Origin: Harmonia axyridis
Lineage: Eukaryota > Arthropoda > Insecta > Coleoptera > Coccinellidae
Length of the DNA: 64,000 nucleotides
Assembly: GCF_914767665.1 (NCBI RefSeq)
Contig: NC_059504.1
Span: 42,315,720-42,379,719, forward strand
Reading direction: 5' to 3'
Each line of letters starts with the position of its first letter. The stretch's first letter is position 1. Below, one piece after another: positions 22,744-35,290 of this stretch. Made by a program: the position numbers and the translations under genes. Below the pieces are notes generated by a model. The model was not told the DNA's origin, searched no databases, and was given only the letters and a program-made list of their open reading frames with translations.

Positions 22744-25075
22744 TATAATCAACTGAAAGTTCATAACGGATCAATGAGATCTTTTTATTTACATGAAATA
22801 AACAACATCAATGACGTTATAATATAATGAATAATGAATCATATACAGCAGTTCTGTGGTTTCCAATAAGATCAATATACTAATTTTCCGCTCTAAAGGT
22901 TTTTGACTTGACCTTTATTTATAAATATTTCAATCATAGGCAGATTCTTTCGAGAGGAATTTTGCATTTTGAGACATGAGAACTTTTTGCTTTCGAGAAC
23001 TTATTTCTTCAATTCTGTTGGTTTCAATAATGGAAAAATATTAATTGAGGAATTTGATTGATTTTCGATCATTACCGAAAGTGGTATACGGTATTCTTAT
23101 AAGTGAACGACATTCAATCAAGAATTGAGACCGTATATATGTTATGTACTTTATTTTTATGTCTTGTGCATTGAAAATCATATCTTGCATTGATTTTTTG
23201 AGATCTTATTATCTAACGGGTGGTATAATTATTGAGTACACATCAACAAACTGCTAAAACGGCTTACGGAAATTCTTTTTCTCTTTTAATAGAATCCACT
23301 TTACAAATATCCTTCCTCGAGATTGCCCACCTTGTATACAGATTGTTAATCGATATTTAAGATAGCATTCCTGAAATAAATCATGGTAAAATTTAAATTC
23401 TATTAAAATGCTGAAAATTTAAAGAGATTTTTCATTTCATACTATTGATAGGGAAGACCACCACGTGGCTGCATAGTTCGAAACGAAATTGGAGATATTT
23501 CTTCTTACAAACCACCAATTTTGATGGGGTTTTTACATGATTTCCTTGAACAATAATAATTCACATTATAGAAAGTGAATCTCTTCGATTTGCGAATGAA
23601 GAACAAAATTTCGTTTCTCGCAGAAAAAAATGATTTTATGTATAATGTACAAAGTACTGATACAATTTTAAAATATTCGTGAAAAAAAACCTAGTAAAAA
23701 TCCTTACAAAAGAACTTAAACTATGATTTTGTGAAAAAAATTATCGACCGTCTTACAATGCTGCCTCTTATCATTTGCTTCGAAAAGAGAAAGAAGATAA
23801 GGTGGATGTACAACTCCGAACACCGTTCAAAAATTTGTGATTGCAGGAGAGCTAGCCAGAGTGTAATTAATTAATTAATGGGTACCAAAGTTGGATAGGT
23901 GAAAAGCCACGTGGTAATAATCTTTTTTAAAGAATCATTTCCATCAGAGGAAGACTAAACACTATAAACTAAAATTATGCTACTCATGAAACCTACTGTT
24001 TCGAATTAGCTAACCCCTCGATATCTACCCCTATCGATATCAACCATTAAACTATTAATTGACCTCAAATCGCTAGTTCAACAAACATGCTTAGATGTCA
24101 GTAACCGCAAGTCTGGATTGAAAGCTTAACTACTTCAGCGGAAGAGCCATTCTGAGCCATGACTCAGGAGATAAACATTGTGGCAGAACTTAACCATATT
24201 CAATATAATGGTTCTCCGACGATTCGGAGGTCTAAAAGCTCTTTACTCACTTTGTATGAGAGAATTTGCGGTAAATAAGTTCCTGCAACATGGCCAAATC
24301 TTGTTAATTCATAACATCACATGTTTGAGTTAGAATGTTGTAAAGTTCAACGCGGGCGAGAACTATGTATTTTACATGGATCGTTTCATATTATATCATC
24401 GTTATGTTGACTGACCATATTGTTGTTTGTTTTCTATGTTCATATACATGGAATTAGTTTAGACCATTTAACTTAAGCTTTGTTCTTTAGCGAAATGTAA
24501 ATTACAAAGTCATAAAAAAAAACAGAGATTATTCACGTTACCAATTAAAAATCGTCGATACAATACATCACATCATGATTCGGACTGATCATTCCGTAGT
24601 GTGGTGAAACGACTATTTTCTACAACCGATCTTAAAAAACTAATTTCCCACATTGTTTTCGATTCGAAAAGTGTCACTTTTCTGCACAAGTGCTCCGCGT
24701 CGTTCGGTCAATATCAATCTCATGCGGGAAAGTACAAATTTCTGCTTTTAGTAGGAAAATAACTATTCCGAAATGGCGAAATATTGAGTAGGGGTGAATA
24801 TTTGTTCAATTTGAATATTTATAACATTAAATACCGGGATTACTCATACAACCACCTATATTTTGTCCGAGATTGTCAACTTTTTGGAAGAATGGTGCCA
24901 CTCGAGGATCGAGATATATACCCAACCATTTGCTGGCAGTTACATGCTATTCACTACAACAATTTTTTTTTAATTTAACGCTGGTAAGTTTTGAGCTACT
25001 CTGCTTTTGAATGCACAGTACAACTCATACGAAGGTTTATTTTTGATATAGACGTGAGTATTATACAGGGTGCGG
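22744..25075. other. Long unannotated interval
   Basis: About 2.3 kb of AT-rich DNA. I found no protein motif, tRNA or paired terminal repeats. Several ATCGATATC-like palindromic words occur near 24020-24050. Host intron or intergenic DNA is likely. Confidence 0.4.
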
Positions 25076-25866
25076 CAGAGCCGACTGGCGAGTTTCAAAG
25101 GGCTCTTAAAAAAAATGGTGGAAGATAGAGAACAACAGTTTCATTCATTTGAAGAAGTAGGAAATATAGTTTTTTTGCACAAGTTGAGAAAACTATATCA
25201 CTAAGATGGCGGCCGTCAGCAGCGACACACTGATGTAGTCTATTTTGGGAGTTGGCAACCACTTTTCAGCATATCTCGAACGGTATGGCCCGGATTCCAT
25301 CGGTTATTCGTTGCTTGAGTTCTGGCAGGGTGTTTGGACGAGGTTTGAAGACCTTATTTTCAAGGTGGCCTCAAAGGAAGAAGTCGCAGATCCTCAAATC
25401 TGGTAAACGCGCTGGTCTCCTTGGGAACATCTGCCTCAAAACAGCTAATGAAGTTCTTTCAATTCAGGCTGTAGGAAGGTTTTCAACATTGACACATAAC
25501 GTTGGAAATTTACTGTGACGGAGACATTTTCCGGTGTTCTTACCATTCTCGGTCGTCCATGTCCTCGCATTCGTAGTGTACTTTCCGATTCCTCAAGTTG
25601 ACAAGCCCAAGTTTTGATTGTTTTCGCAAAGGGGGCTGAAACGTTGATAGGACTGCCGAGATGCCCATTGGGTCGTGATCACAGAAACTGTTATTTCCAT
25701 AAAACGTGCGAACGGCAAAGCCTCGATGCACTCCGGTCAAAACCATGGTGCTGACTAAAAACAAGTGACTCTAAGGAACACAAAGACCCCTTCCGCACTC
25801 AGCTGCCCCTACCACATCCCGAGCAATGACCTGTCAAAACTCGTCAATCGGCTCTGCCGCACGCTG
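25076..25866 (-). mobile_element. Tc1/mariner-type deletion derivative with GGGTGCGGCAGAG ends
   Basis: The inverted ends CAGGGTGCGGCAGAGCCGA and, inverted from the right, CAGCGTGCGGCAGAGCCGA enclose 791 bp. TA precedes the left end; the right flank reads CA, perhaps mutated. The minus strand encodes MVLTGVHRGFAVRTFYGNNS (a first helix-turn-helix), GRPRMVRTPENV, then immediately VTVNFQRYVSMLKTFLQPEL. Lower down it reads PARLPDLRICDFFL, HLENKVFKPRPNTLPELKQR and ITDGIRAIP. The order fits a transposase missing its linker, its first catalytic region and the QQD region. It is a non-autonomous relic. Confidence 0.78.
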
Positions 25867-27049
25867 CATTTCCATTTGATTATTATTTTTTTGAGAGCTG
25901 AGATTGTGAATTTCCTTTGCCAATTTAATTGAGTATTTAGGCAGGTAAAGCGAATGAATCAGACTTTTGTTGATCATTTTATAAGATATTCTAGTGTTGA
26001 TAAATTACCAAATTATACAAATTGAATGGAAAACAGTGGGCTAGTTAAAAATGGTTATAAAACCTCTTTCATTCCATTCACTGTGAAGTGAATATGCGAA
26101 AAATAAAGAGTAATAGAGGATTCTTCCGATGTTGAATTTAAATTGAAATGAATGTTAGGTATCAATGCTCTTGAACCAGAATGATTATGCACAATACCAT
26201 CAACGTTCCTTGCACTATCTACTCTAACGTAATTGAAAACTGATCGATTCAGTGCCGAATTTAAGGTTCCAATATTACGAAGAACCAAATAACGCCAACT
26301 TACGTGATTCCATTGAAAATGCAAGATCATTGCCAACTACTTTTATTACTCGGTTCCGAGCAAGAACCGCCCTTAAATCGACTTCCGTTCGGAAATAAGC
26401 GATATTTCCCCGGGGACGTACGTTCAGCATAAATCGAACAACATTTTTCCTGGATTCAGCCCAGGAGCACGAACGTTGAAACTTAGTAATGTAATTTCAA
26501 ATTCTGCTGATTTCATGTCGTACGTATCTCACATAGGTACTTTGTTTATCGTGTATACGCGCGAAATGCTACGTGGGCTGTTTTTCACATCTACGTTTCG
26601 AGCACTCCACGACAAATATTTGGCTGTTTTGTATACCAAGCCGCAGAAATTTGATCGATATCTAACGAAAATTATGGCTGCTAGAACTTGGAATTATTGC
26701 TGTTGTTGCTGATCGTAATAAATCCGAAAAAAGTTTTTTGCTTGTTCTATATGGAGAAGGGTGCAATCATTTTACGCAAATGTGGATGGATTATGCCCAT
26801 CTGTATACACATGATAATTTTCAAATGGACAAAAAAATCGTAGCGGCGCCAGAATCATAGAATATTCATGCAGAATATCGAAACGAATAGGGAGAGCCCG
26901 AAAATGAAGATTGCTCTAATCTGGATACGTCGAGGCTGGTGGGATCAGGTAGAGATGATTTCCCCGGTCTTGGCTGAAACGCTTCCACACAAAATTAAAA
27001 CAATAATTGTGATGATTTTTTCTGATCAATTTTTTTCGGCAAAATTCAA
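25867..27049. other. Unannotated interval
   Basis: Short frames only. A 78-codon plus-strand frame at 26476-26712 ends in four Cys codons and has no recognised relatives. Confidence 0.35.
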
Positions 27050-27893
27050 TTTTATCATTCAACATAATTTCTTTCGAGGGCGATACAGCGATTATAGCGA
27101 TCTTCTAACTTTTCGATACCAATTATGTACCACCATAGCTCTCAGTTTCGGCTATTACTTCTTCATTGGTGCTAAATTTCTTTCCAAGGAGCATTTTTTT
27201 GAGGTCTGAGTACAGCAAAAAGTCGCTGGGGGCCAGATCTAGCGAATAAGGTCTGGCTCTTTTGTAGGTAATCAATGAATATTATACCTTGCGCATCCCA
27301 TAATACTGATGTCATAACCTTGCCAGTGACTGTTGTATTTTCCTCGCTTTGGATTCGGTTCATCGTGTGCAGTCCACTCAGCTGGCTGTCGATTGGACTC
27401 CGGAGTGTAATGATAGAGCTATGTTTGATCCATTGTCACATATCGACACAAGATCAGGTTTATTGCACTTAAACAGGTTCAAACACTGCTCAGAATCCGT
27501 AACACGTTGTTTCTTGTGATCGATTGTGAGCTCGCGCGGAACCCATTTTGCACACAGCTTTCTCATGTACAAATATTCGTGAATGATATGATGTACACAT
27601 TAAGATGATATCTTCACAATGGCTGCAATCTCGATCAACTTCACTTTACGGTCATTCAAAATTATTTTGTGAACTTTTTTGATTTTTTTGTCAGTGACAG
27701 CCTCTCTTGGGCGTCCACTGCGTTCGCCGTCTTCGGTGCTCATTTCACCAATTCTAAACTTAGCATCAATGATGGTTGATTTTCCTGGTGCAGATCGCGG
27801 GAACTCTTTATCAAGCCAAGATTTTGCTTCAACTGTATTTTTCCCTTCAGAGGCCATAAACTATCAGCACACGAAATTTTTTTTCTTCTATTT
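27050..27893 (-). pseudogene. irritans-subfamily mariner transposase, broken (copy 1)
   Basis: The minus-strand translation in several frames matches the irritans mariner family (Himar1-like). It reads EEKKFRVLI with the start codon changed to ATA, then KNTVEAKSWLDKEFPRSAPG, MSTEDGERSGRPREAVTD, KIILNDRKVKLIEIA, MRKLCAKWVPRELTI, TGKVMTSVLWDAQGIIFIDY, then DLKKMLLGKK-like and TNEEVIAETES. An internal deletion joins the IDYLQK region directly to the region around the third Asp. The HQDNAPCHKS segment with the second catalytic Asp is therefore absent. Frameshifts occur near 27600 and 27370. Terminal repeats could not be identified, so element limits are uncertain. Confidence 0.82.
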
Positions 27894-30376
27894 TTTTTTC
27901 AAATAACAAAAGTACCTACACGACTACAACGCAATATCTCACAGACTAATTGTCGAACTGCTATCAAATTTTTACAGGTATCGTTTGAAAGTTGGTACTA
28001 ACTAAAAATCATATGGATTCAATACTAGCACCGCCATCTGTGCAATAATTGAACTTTGGGGGCTCATATCCTGAAAACCAGGAAGTAAAGGCTTCTAAAT
28101 TGTGTTCAGAATGCTGATATGAGTTTCCAATAGAGTTATCATTTATTGTGTATATATTATGTTGAACACGAATTTCAATTTTGTGTTAATAGTAGAGTCT
28201 TAATGATAGAAAATTTCAGAGAATACCGAAAACAAACCAGGAAAACACTCACATGAAGTCAGGCGCTTTCAAGACATCGTCCATTCATACAGAAATTGCA
28301 CCCTTGGAGACCACATATACCTATATACAGTTCTGCAGAATTCAAGGGCTCAATTGGCGTATCAATGGATAGGCAATCGGAAGCTTCCAAATTCAGATTC
28401 CTCATTTTTGAGCATCCTGAACTTATAATCAAAACCAAAACTATAAACAATTCGAGAAGAATATTGGAAAAAAAAACATGCAATATTTTCGCTACTGCAG
28501 ATCTGATCGAGTTGATTTTGTGTGTGTATATGAAGAATGAATATTTTAAGCTTCGTGTTGGTAGCATAATCAGAACCAGAGAAAATTTAAAAAGAATTTG
28601 AAAAAAATTCTCAATATTTTCGCAACCACATAATCGATAGGGTTGAGATTTTGGATTTCTGTATCAAATAATAACTTCAAGCTATGTGCCGAATTTCGAA
28701 CTGTTCACAAAATTTGAACCAAAGAAAATTCTTATGTGGTCTTCAAGGGTGCAGTTGGGTATAGATGACGAGCACTCAAAAGCTCATGACTTCACGTCCG
28801 CGCTTATCTCTTAATTCAATTTTCATCCCATTGATAAAATCCAATCATTAATTCTAGCAACGTGCAGTTGACGGCTAGATTAACACCGTCAGATAAATTC
28901 AGTTGACTGGAGTCGAAGGTATTGCTTAATGTATCAACTATAATTCGCAAACTGATTTCATGGATATCGTAGAAGTGGAAGTAGGCATATCCTGTTTTAC
29001 AATTGACCCAAAATGTAATTTTCATATTTATTCTTCTGAATGATGGTATATTTGAGGATATCTTTAAGTTATACATAAGTAATGGGATTTATTCAAGAAA
29101 CCTACTAAAAAAATGCTGCCACGGAATACGTAAAGTAGTTATACATATTTGCAATTTTTTTATAACAATATTATAGTTATTTATTAGGGGAAAATCCCAG
29201 TGACCTTGAAATTGAGTGGAATGTATGTTGATCCTCTGATAAGGTTTGGTAGTTCTTGCATTAACCAATTGGATAATTGATGTGTTAATATTTCTTGTGA
29301 GCAAACTTAGCTTGAAGTATTAATCAATATATCCTTGCAGTTTCATCCGTGTGGCGCAAGTTAACTGTAATTCAATTGTAGATTTGAACATGTTGTCTCT
29401 CTACACCGTGAAACTAAGTTACTTGTTTCGAGCAGAGTCGTCCTGAACAATCTGAACTCTGAATGCAACTCTCAACTGGATAATTAGTGTAAAGTGAATT
29501 GAGCACATGAACATGATTCTGGAATGCAGATGATACTGATTAATATCGAATTAAACTCGCCTGAGCAACCCAATTAAACGAAAGTTCATACGACCGGAAA
29601 CTGAAATATTATCCCACTGTTATGAACGATCGATCGTTATTAACTATGTATTTTGTGATAACTAATCATGTAATTAGTGATTTTATAATACTCATTAGAG
29701 TAGGGGCAAGTTACACCTTCATTTCTGTCTATTGATATTCCGTGATATTGTGAAAATAGGATTAATTAATCAATTGGAGATCGTGATGAAAGAAGAAAAC
29801 ACCCTCTTTTTGTTAATTGAGAATATCCAATTTATAATCAGTTATAATATCACAAGAGCATAGAAAATATTCGATTATAAACCGATTCACGAGAAGTAGT
29901 TCACGAAACATCACGAGAACGCAGCTCGAGTTGTGTTTCGCGAACAACGTCGAGTGAAGAGGTTCGTATAATCGAAATACATTGTCTATGCTCGAGTGGT
30001 ATTCGTTACGATTATATAACGAATAATTTCAATAACTATAACCAAAGCTGACGCTGGCCATATACATTACTCGCAGTTTTAAAGAGATAAGATTACACAA
30101 CTCTAATTGATAGCTGTTATTATAACAACAGGAGCATTTTCTCCTTAATTGAAAATTGAACTTCATACAGTAACATCAGATATTATTGTTTTAACTAAAT
30201 GCTCTCTCATCATAAACTGAATTTCTCTAATATTCTACAACAAGTAGAGATCGTGAGAAGCCAATATAGAATACCGTAAACGCTTATGATCACGTAGGAG
30301 CTAGAGATTGATAATCTCACGTATAGTTAAATTATGACAACATTCAATGCAAGTGCAATATCCTACCAACCTAGGT
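27894..30376. other. Long unannotated interval
   Basis: About 2.5 kb with no supported gene. The segment at 28250-28760 has two similar blocks (GCACCCTTGGAGACCACATA and TGTGGTCTTCAAGGGTGCAG, inverted relative to each other), suggesting a non-autonomous element about 0.45 kb long without defined ends. Confidence 0.4.
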
Positions 30377-30385
30377 ATGTATATA

Positions 30386-30419
30386 GGATACATTACATCT
30401 CACATCCTCCTAGCCAATA
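30386..30419 (+). repeat. Left inverted repeat of the MULE
   Basis: About 34 bp match 35256-35290 in inverted orientation with only a few mismatches. The shared core is CCTCCTAGCCAAT, with TACATTA at the outer side of both copies. Confidence 0.65.
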
Positions 30420-31089
30420 AGAATACTTGAGGCGTGGTCTATTTGGCGCGAATTCAAATTTCGTTTGTTTGAATTTGAGACGATATTATTGTAAGAATGC
30501 GAATCGAATAATAATAGACTAATCTATAATCTTTGATGTAAATGAAATTTTGTACTTAACTATATTTAACTGAACGAATAAAAATATTGATATTTTTACT
30601 ATTCAAATTACTTTCATGCCAGACGCTTTCTAAGGTAAAGGATGAACTAGAACTAATAGATATTGAAATTAATAAATATCATTATTCTTCAAAATGAAAC
30701 CAGTAATTACGAATTGATAACAAAATGGAGATTTACATCACCAGTATTATGAATGTAAGATATGGGAGTACTTCGGATAAGTATAGATAGTAAGAAGAAC
30801 GCAAATGATTAAACTAAGACATTTAAAGCTATAATGTTATGAGTGTATCATTGGAGGTGAACATAAAAAATATGTAATTATTTTAACGAGATATAATAAG
30901 TTGATTTATTTAACAGAAATGAAATTTCATTGGATTTTGGTAAATTACAAAGTATAGAAACTAGCGATTTCATCGTTAATTGATTAGGAGTAAGGAGATA
31001 GGAATATATCTTTGCTTGCAAAATATACTAGGAAAAAATACAAAGAGTAAATTATAGGTTTTATTCATCATATAAATACTTTATTATAC

Positions 31090-31790
31090 ATTCAAGAGTT
31101 AGTAACTCAATACAATTGAACATATAAAAATGTAACTATGTACAAAGTAACTACATTAATAATTCCTACAGTTATTCATTTTGAAGATATACCTTATAAT
31201 AGTGGCAATATTTATTAGATAATTTCAGGCTCCCAGCTCCCCTACACCTGAACCAAAATATAATATTTGTATAGGTACAGTACGCGAATCTGTAAAAAAA
31301 AATTGATCTTGTTTCAAAAGTGAAAAGTTCAGAGAGTTAATTTTCGGAATGTTATCAAGCCTTCACTAGAATGTTTATTTGTGTCTGAAATTATTTAGAA
31401 CTATAACTATACATATATCACATTACCACACCATTAAATACAATTGAACATTAACAAAAATTAAACTATATGTACAAAGTAACTACATTAATTATTCCAA
31501 CAGTTGTCCATTTGAAGATCTATCCGAAGATAAACCCTATAGGAGTTGCAATTTTTTTTAGATAATTACAGGCTCCCAGCTCCCCTACACCTGAACCAAA
31601 ATATAATATTTGTATAGTAATCTCTAACAAAAAATATTGATCAAGTTTCAAAAGTGAAAATTTCAGTGAGTTAATTTTCGGAATGTTATCAAGCCTTCAC
31701 TAGAATGATTCTTAGAAAATGAAATTATTTAGAACTATAACTATACATATATTACATTATGCCACACCTATGAATACAATTCAACATATA
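31090..31790. repeat. Two tandem ~350-bp units downstream of the MULE gene
   Basis: Unit 1 (about 31090-31430) and unit 2 (about 31431-31780) share, in the same order, GTACAAAGTAACTACATTAA, GGCTCCCAGCTCCCCTACAC, TATAATATTTGTATAG, TTTCAAAAGTGAAAA and AATGTTATCAAGCCTTCACT. A third partial start occurs at about 31780-31870. The array lies just 3' of the minus-strand MULE gene and within the candidate element. It may be a subterminal repeat of that element. Confidence 0.8.
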
Positions 31791-32039
31791 AAATTTACCT
31801 ATTTACAAATGAGTAACTATTATAAAAATATTAGCTAAATATAATTACATTATACCACACCCTCAAGTACAAAGCATCCTGCAAAAATTTAATTCTGTTC
31901 AAAGTATTGAATAATAATCATAGAATTAACTACTTCAAAAATAAGCAAACAACACCATCACCTTTGATTATATATCAGCAAACAACTGAGAAAAATTTAG
32001 CAAATAGTTATGTATATTACAATATAAAATAAGAAGCTG

Positions 32040-34939
32040 TTATTTTTTGTTTGGAAAATAGGATTGTTTCTCCATTTTCCTTTTTTTTGAAACATGCTCA
32101 CTACCATCTAGTCCCATATTAGTTCTAAGTTTTGATATCTCTGCCAAGAATTTATAAAGTGTGTCATCATCTAAACTTCTGATAAAATTGGTATGTTCCA
32201 TTATTGCAAACTGCAAAGCATATACTGTCAACATCTAACAGAAACAAAAGACATATATGATTATGGTCCGTAAATCAACCAGAGCTACTGGACTGGTAAT
32301 GTTGGTTGTTTCAGTAATTGATTATGCACAAACTTTTTAGCAGTTACGGAACCCTAAAGTAACCAGAGTTGATATACAGAACATCACATATGTATGTATA
32401 TGATACCTCTCGTCTTTCTTCAGAAGTAATGGACTTATTATTTTCTCTGCTCTCCTGAATAAAGTGATTTAGATCTTCCTGGTATCGCAATTCGGTTCCA
32501 GAAGGCTCGTTCACTTGTAATTGATTGTCATCATCTGAATGTGAGGAATCTACAACAGAATCGCTTCTCGCCTCAAACAAAGATACAGCATGTATATGTT
32601 TACATAGTACTTGTTTCACCGCATTTTCAGGACACTGACACTCGTATCTATGTATACATATTTTACATATATGGCAATATCCTGCTCTACAATCATCATC
32701 ACAAAGTTCTTTAATACTTACAATATAAAATTTATCATTGATTGAACAAGATGTTACCTTGAATGTTCCCAATTCTTGTGGCTTTACCTTACCTTCCATT
32801 TTCTCTGCCTTTTTGTGTGATTCCACAGTTACCTTGTGTTGATAATTATTAGCGTTAGGTCTCTCAACATTTATTATTTTGGTCCACATCTTTTCTTCAA
32901 CCAGCTCATCTAATAGATCCAATAATTTCTCAACCCTGTTAACATTATAGTAAATCAATTCCATTTATACAAATAAAAATATAACATACCTAATATTACG
33001 TTGTGTTCTCATTTTATTATATTTAAGTACTTTATTTAAGCTTTCGATAGCCATATTGGTATTTATTCCTGCATTAATCCTATGACAGTGGGCCCACATT
33101 TTTATTCTTTCTTCATTCTTGAAATAAAAGCTAGAAGAAAGTAATACTCTTTAGATTCATTCTCAATAAACATTTAGAGTAGTTAGTTACTTACCTCTGC
33201 AGATACTTGAGAAAATCATTTTCCCCTTCCTCCTCCAAATGTTTGAAATAGGTTTCTTTCAATTGTAAAAATATTGAGGGATCTGTTTCTTTTAGAATTG
33301 CTCTCATTTTTTTCTTCATGTCCTGTTTGATTTGTAAATTCTTGATTTTGGATCTCCCTTGAATATTCCAATTTTTAATAACGTGCCATGTACAAAGAAG
33401 TCTTCTAGGTTCTTTGTCCGTCTTCATCACTTTGGTCCATGCATTATAATATTTTGTATCGTCATCACTCATAAAGAACTCTGCTTGAATGGATTCACCT
33501 AGTCTTGATTTGAGTGCAGTAAAAAAATGCTCTTGTATAGTTTGGTCCAATCTATTTGAGAGCAGAAAGGCAACAGGAAAACCCATGTTTTTCTCATCTT
33601 TAACTAAAACAATTGTTAGATCCCAGTTATTCCTGTTGGTTCCATGTGTACCGTCGACACAAATGATTCTTTTAAAATCTCTCAACTTTTTTTCCATAAC
33701 TCCGTTCATGTAGGCCAAAGCAAAATCTTCATCCCTCAATCCAGGACAACATTCACCTAAAATGATATAAAACATTCAGCATTTTGTTAATTCATTATAT
33801 AGATTACCTCACCAATTCTTTTGAATAAAAACGCATAATTTTCTCCTCGTCCATTCCACTCTTCTACTTTCAAGGCAGTTGCTACCATATCGTCAGCATC
33901 CCTTCTTTTGTCAAGGTTAAATTTTCTCATTAAATATGCTAGATCTCCCCTCGTTATTAGATTTAGTCTATCTAATTTGTCATCTCGTATGATCCTAGCA
34001 TCTTGAATAATTCTTTCAGTTGATACACCGGCAGTTAACTTCTCAACAATAAGGTTTTGTTGATACTCAGTGAGTCGTTTTGTTCTTAGCTCATCATTAT
34101 GACCCACATGTGTCTCCACAAATGTGACTGTGACAATTCCTAATAAACAATAATATGTAGAATATTAATTTAGATACTACTATTTATATGTATTGGATAT
34201 GTTCAGTGAATCAGTCACTGGATTCGTATGCTGGTTGTTTCAGTGGCTGATAATCCACTAAACTTTAAGAAATTTGACATTTAAGAGACCCCAACGTAAC
34301 CTAGTAGATAAAGGCAACATATACTGTATCCATAGTGTTAATATAGTTACCATTTGTTGCAGTTTTAACTAACATTCTTGAAGGACATACTCCTTGAATG
34401 TGAATACTGCCTCCGGACTTCATATGGCGTTTCTGACCTACACATTCGTATCCTTAAAAATAAACAGTTATTTTCTTATAATAATCCATTCAATCAGGTC
34501 TTACCTCTATAATCACTTCGGTTACAGTTGTAGTTTACTATTGTTTCCCCATTCTTAGTTTTCAAAGTCCTGACACAGACATAATCAACTTCTCTATTCT
34601 CCTTTCCTCGCCATGCTTTAAACTCTTCATTGCTCTGAAAACTTAACATACTTTCTTTAATATTTACGTCATGGCTCGTTGCTAAATGTTTGTCCAAATC
34701 ATTATAGCATGAAAACTTCTCTCTGTTTTCCCCTGGGCAAACAGAACACATTATATGCTGCTTCCTATTCGTTTTTGCCGATTCGTCATTATGAATTTTA
34801 AGAAGGTGCCTCTTTTTGTTCCATACATTGGTAAACTCCTTTTGACATACTTCGCAAATTAGTGGATTCGCACTGCAAAAAATACGTGCATTAATGCTAA
34901 AAAACATTTAAATAAGGAAGCTTACCTAACTGACTCCAT
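32040..34939 (-). CDS. MULE transposase-like protein, 8 exons, 745 residues
   Basis: Exons (minus strand): 34939-34926, 34872-34505, 34452-34351, 34139-33813, 33756-33195, 33130-32990, 32935-32407 and 32234-32040. All introns are GT-AG and the phases match, summing to 2238 nt with one terminal stop. The ATG at 34939 was chosen because its 14-nt exon splices in frame into the first zinc finger. Features: C2H2 fingers at C11/C14/H27/H32 and C47/C50/H67/H72. A YNCNRSDYRG...CPSRMLV segment resembles the FLYWCH/WRKY-GCM1-type finger found in many MULEs. The transposase core has ICVDGTHGT (D305), FFMSDDD (D368), CTWH (392-395) and NMAIESLN (E487) as a candidate DDE set. A SWIM finger lies at C604-x-C606-x9-C616-x-H618 and a KKRK motif at 731-734. 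Family knowledge says such proteins cut and paste DNA in the nucleus. Whether this one is active or domesticated is unknown. No stop or frameshift was seen. Confidence 0.9.
32262..32360. repeat. Short repeat inside intron 7 of the MULE gene
   Basis: This repeat shares GGTTGTTTCAGT, a GATTATGC/GATAATCC region and a TAACC/TAACCTAG end with 34205-34312 in intron 3, in the same orientation. The copy has small inverted ends GGTCCGTAA and TTACGGAACC. The two introns holding it are the only long ones (172 and 211 nt versus 52-64 nt). Confidence 0.55.
34205..34312. repeat. Short repeat inside intron 3 of the MULE gene
   Basis: This is a partner of 32262-32360. Common blocks are CTGGTTGTTTCAGT (TTGGTTGTTTCAGT in the other), then AAACTTT and a (C)AACGTAACC or AAAGTAACC end. 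Divergence is considerable, so homology is probable rather than certain. Confidence 0.5.
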
Positions 34940-35255
34940 AATTGAACAATTTAGAATTCAAATAAAGGTATATTCAACTTAGCAGTGAAAACTGCTTTTT
35001 TTAAATATTCACGTTGAAGCTTTTCCTAGATTGGTGGTATAGAAAACAGTAATAATATGGAATAACTTTCTTCTGGACACAAGTCAATTCGCTCTAAACA
35101 ATAGGTGCAATAATTCTGAAGTAGTACAGAAACACACTGCTAACAATCGTTAACTGTCTGTTTCTAAATGGTTTTTGTATAAATCCCGCCAGAAATTCTC
35201 CCTCGTCGATTGACAAACGACTTCACACGATCACAGTCGAAGACATGGCGCTGTT

Positions 35256-35290
35256 GATTGGCTAGGAGGTTGTGAGGTTTAATGTATTGC
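35256..35290 (-). repeat. Right inverted repeat of the MULE
   Basis: It is the inverted partner of 30386-30419 and lies about 320 bp upstream of the MULE start codon. Similarity may extend outward to about 35311. Confidence 0.65.

Noticed and set aside
33489..33713. 74-codon plus-strand frame over the MULE gene
   Set aside because: It is a shadow of exon 5, which has catalytic motifs and confirmed splice phases on the other strand.
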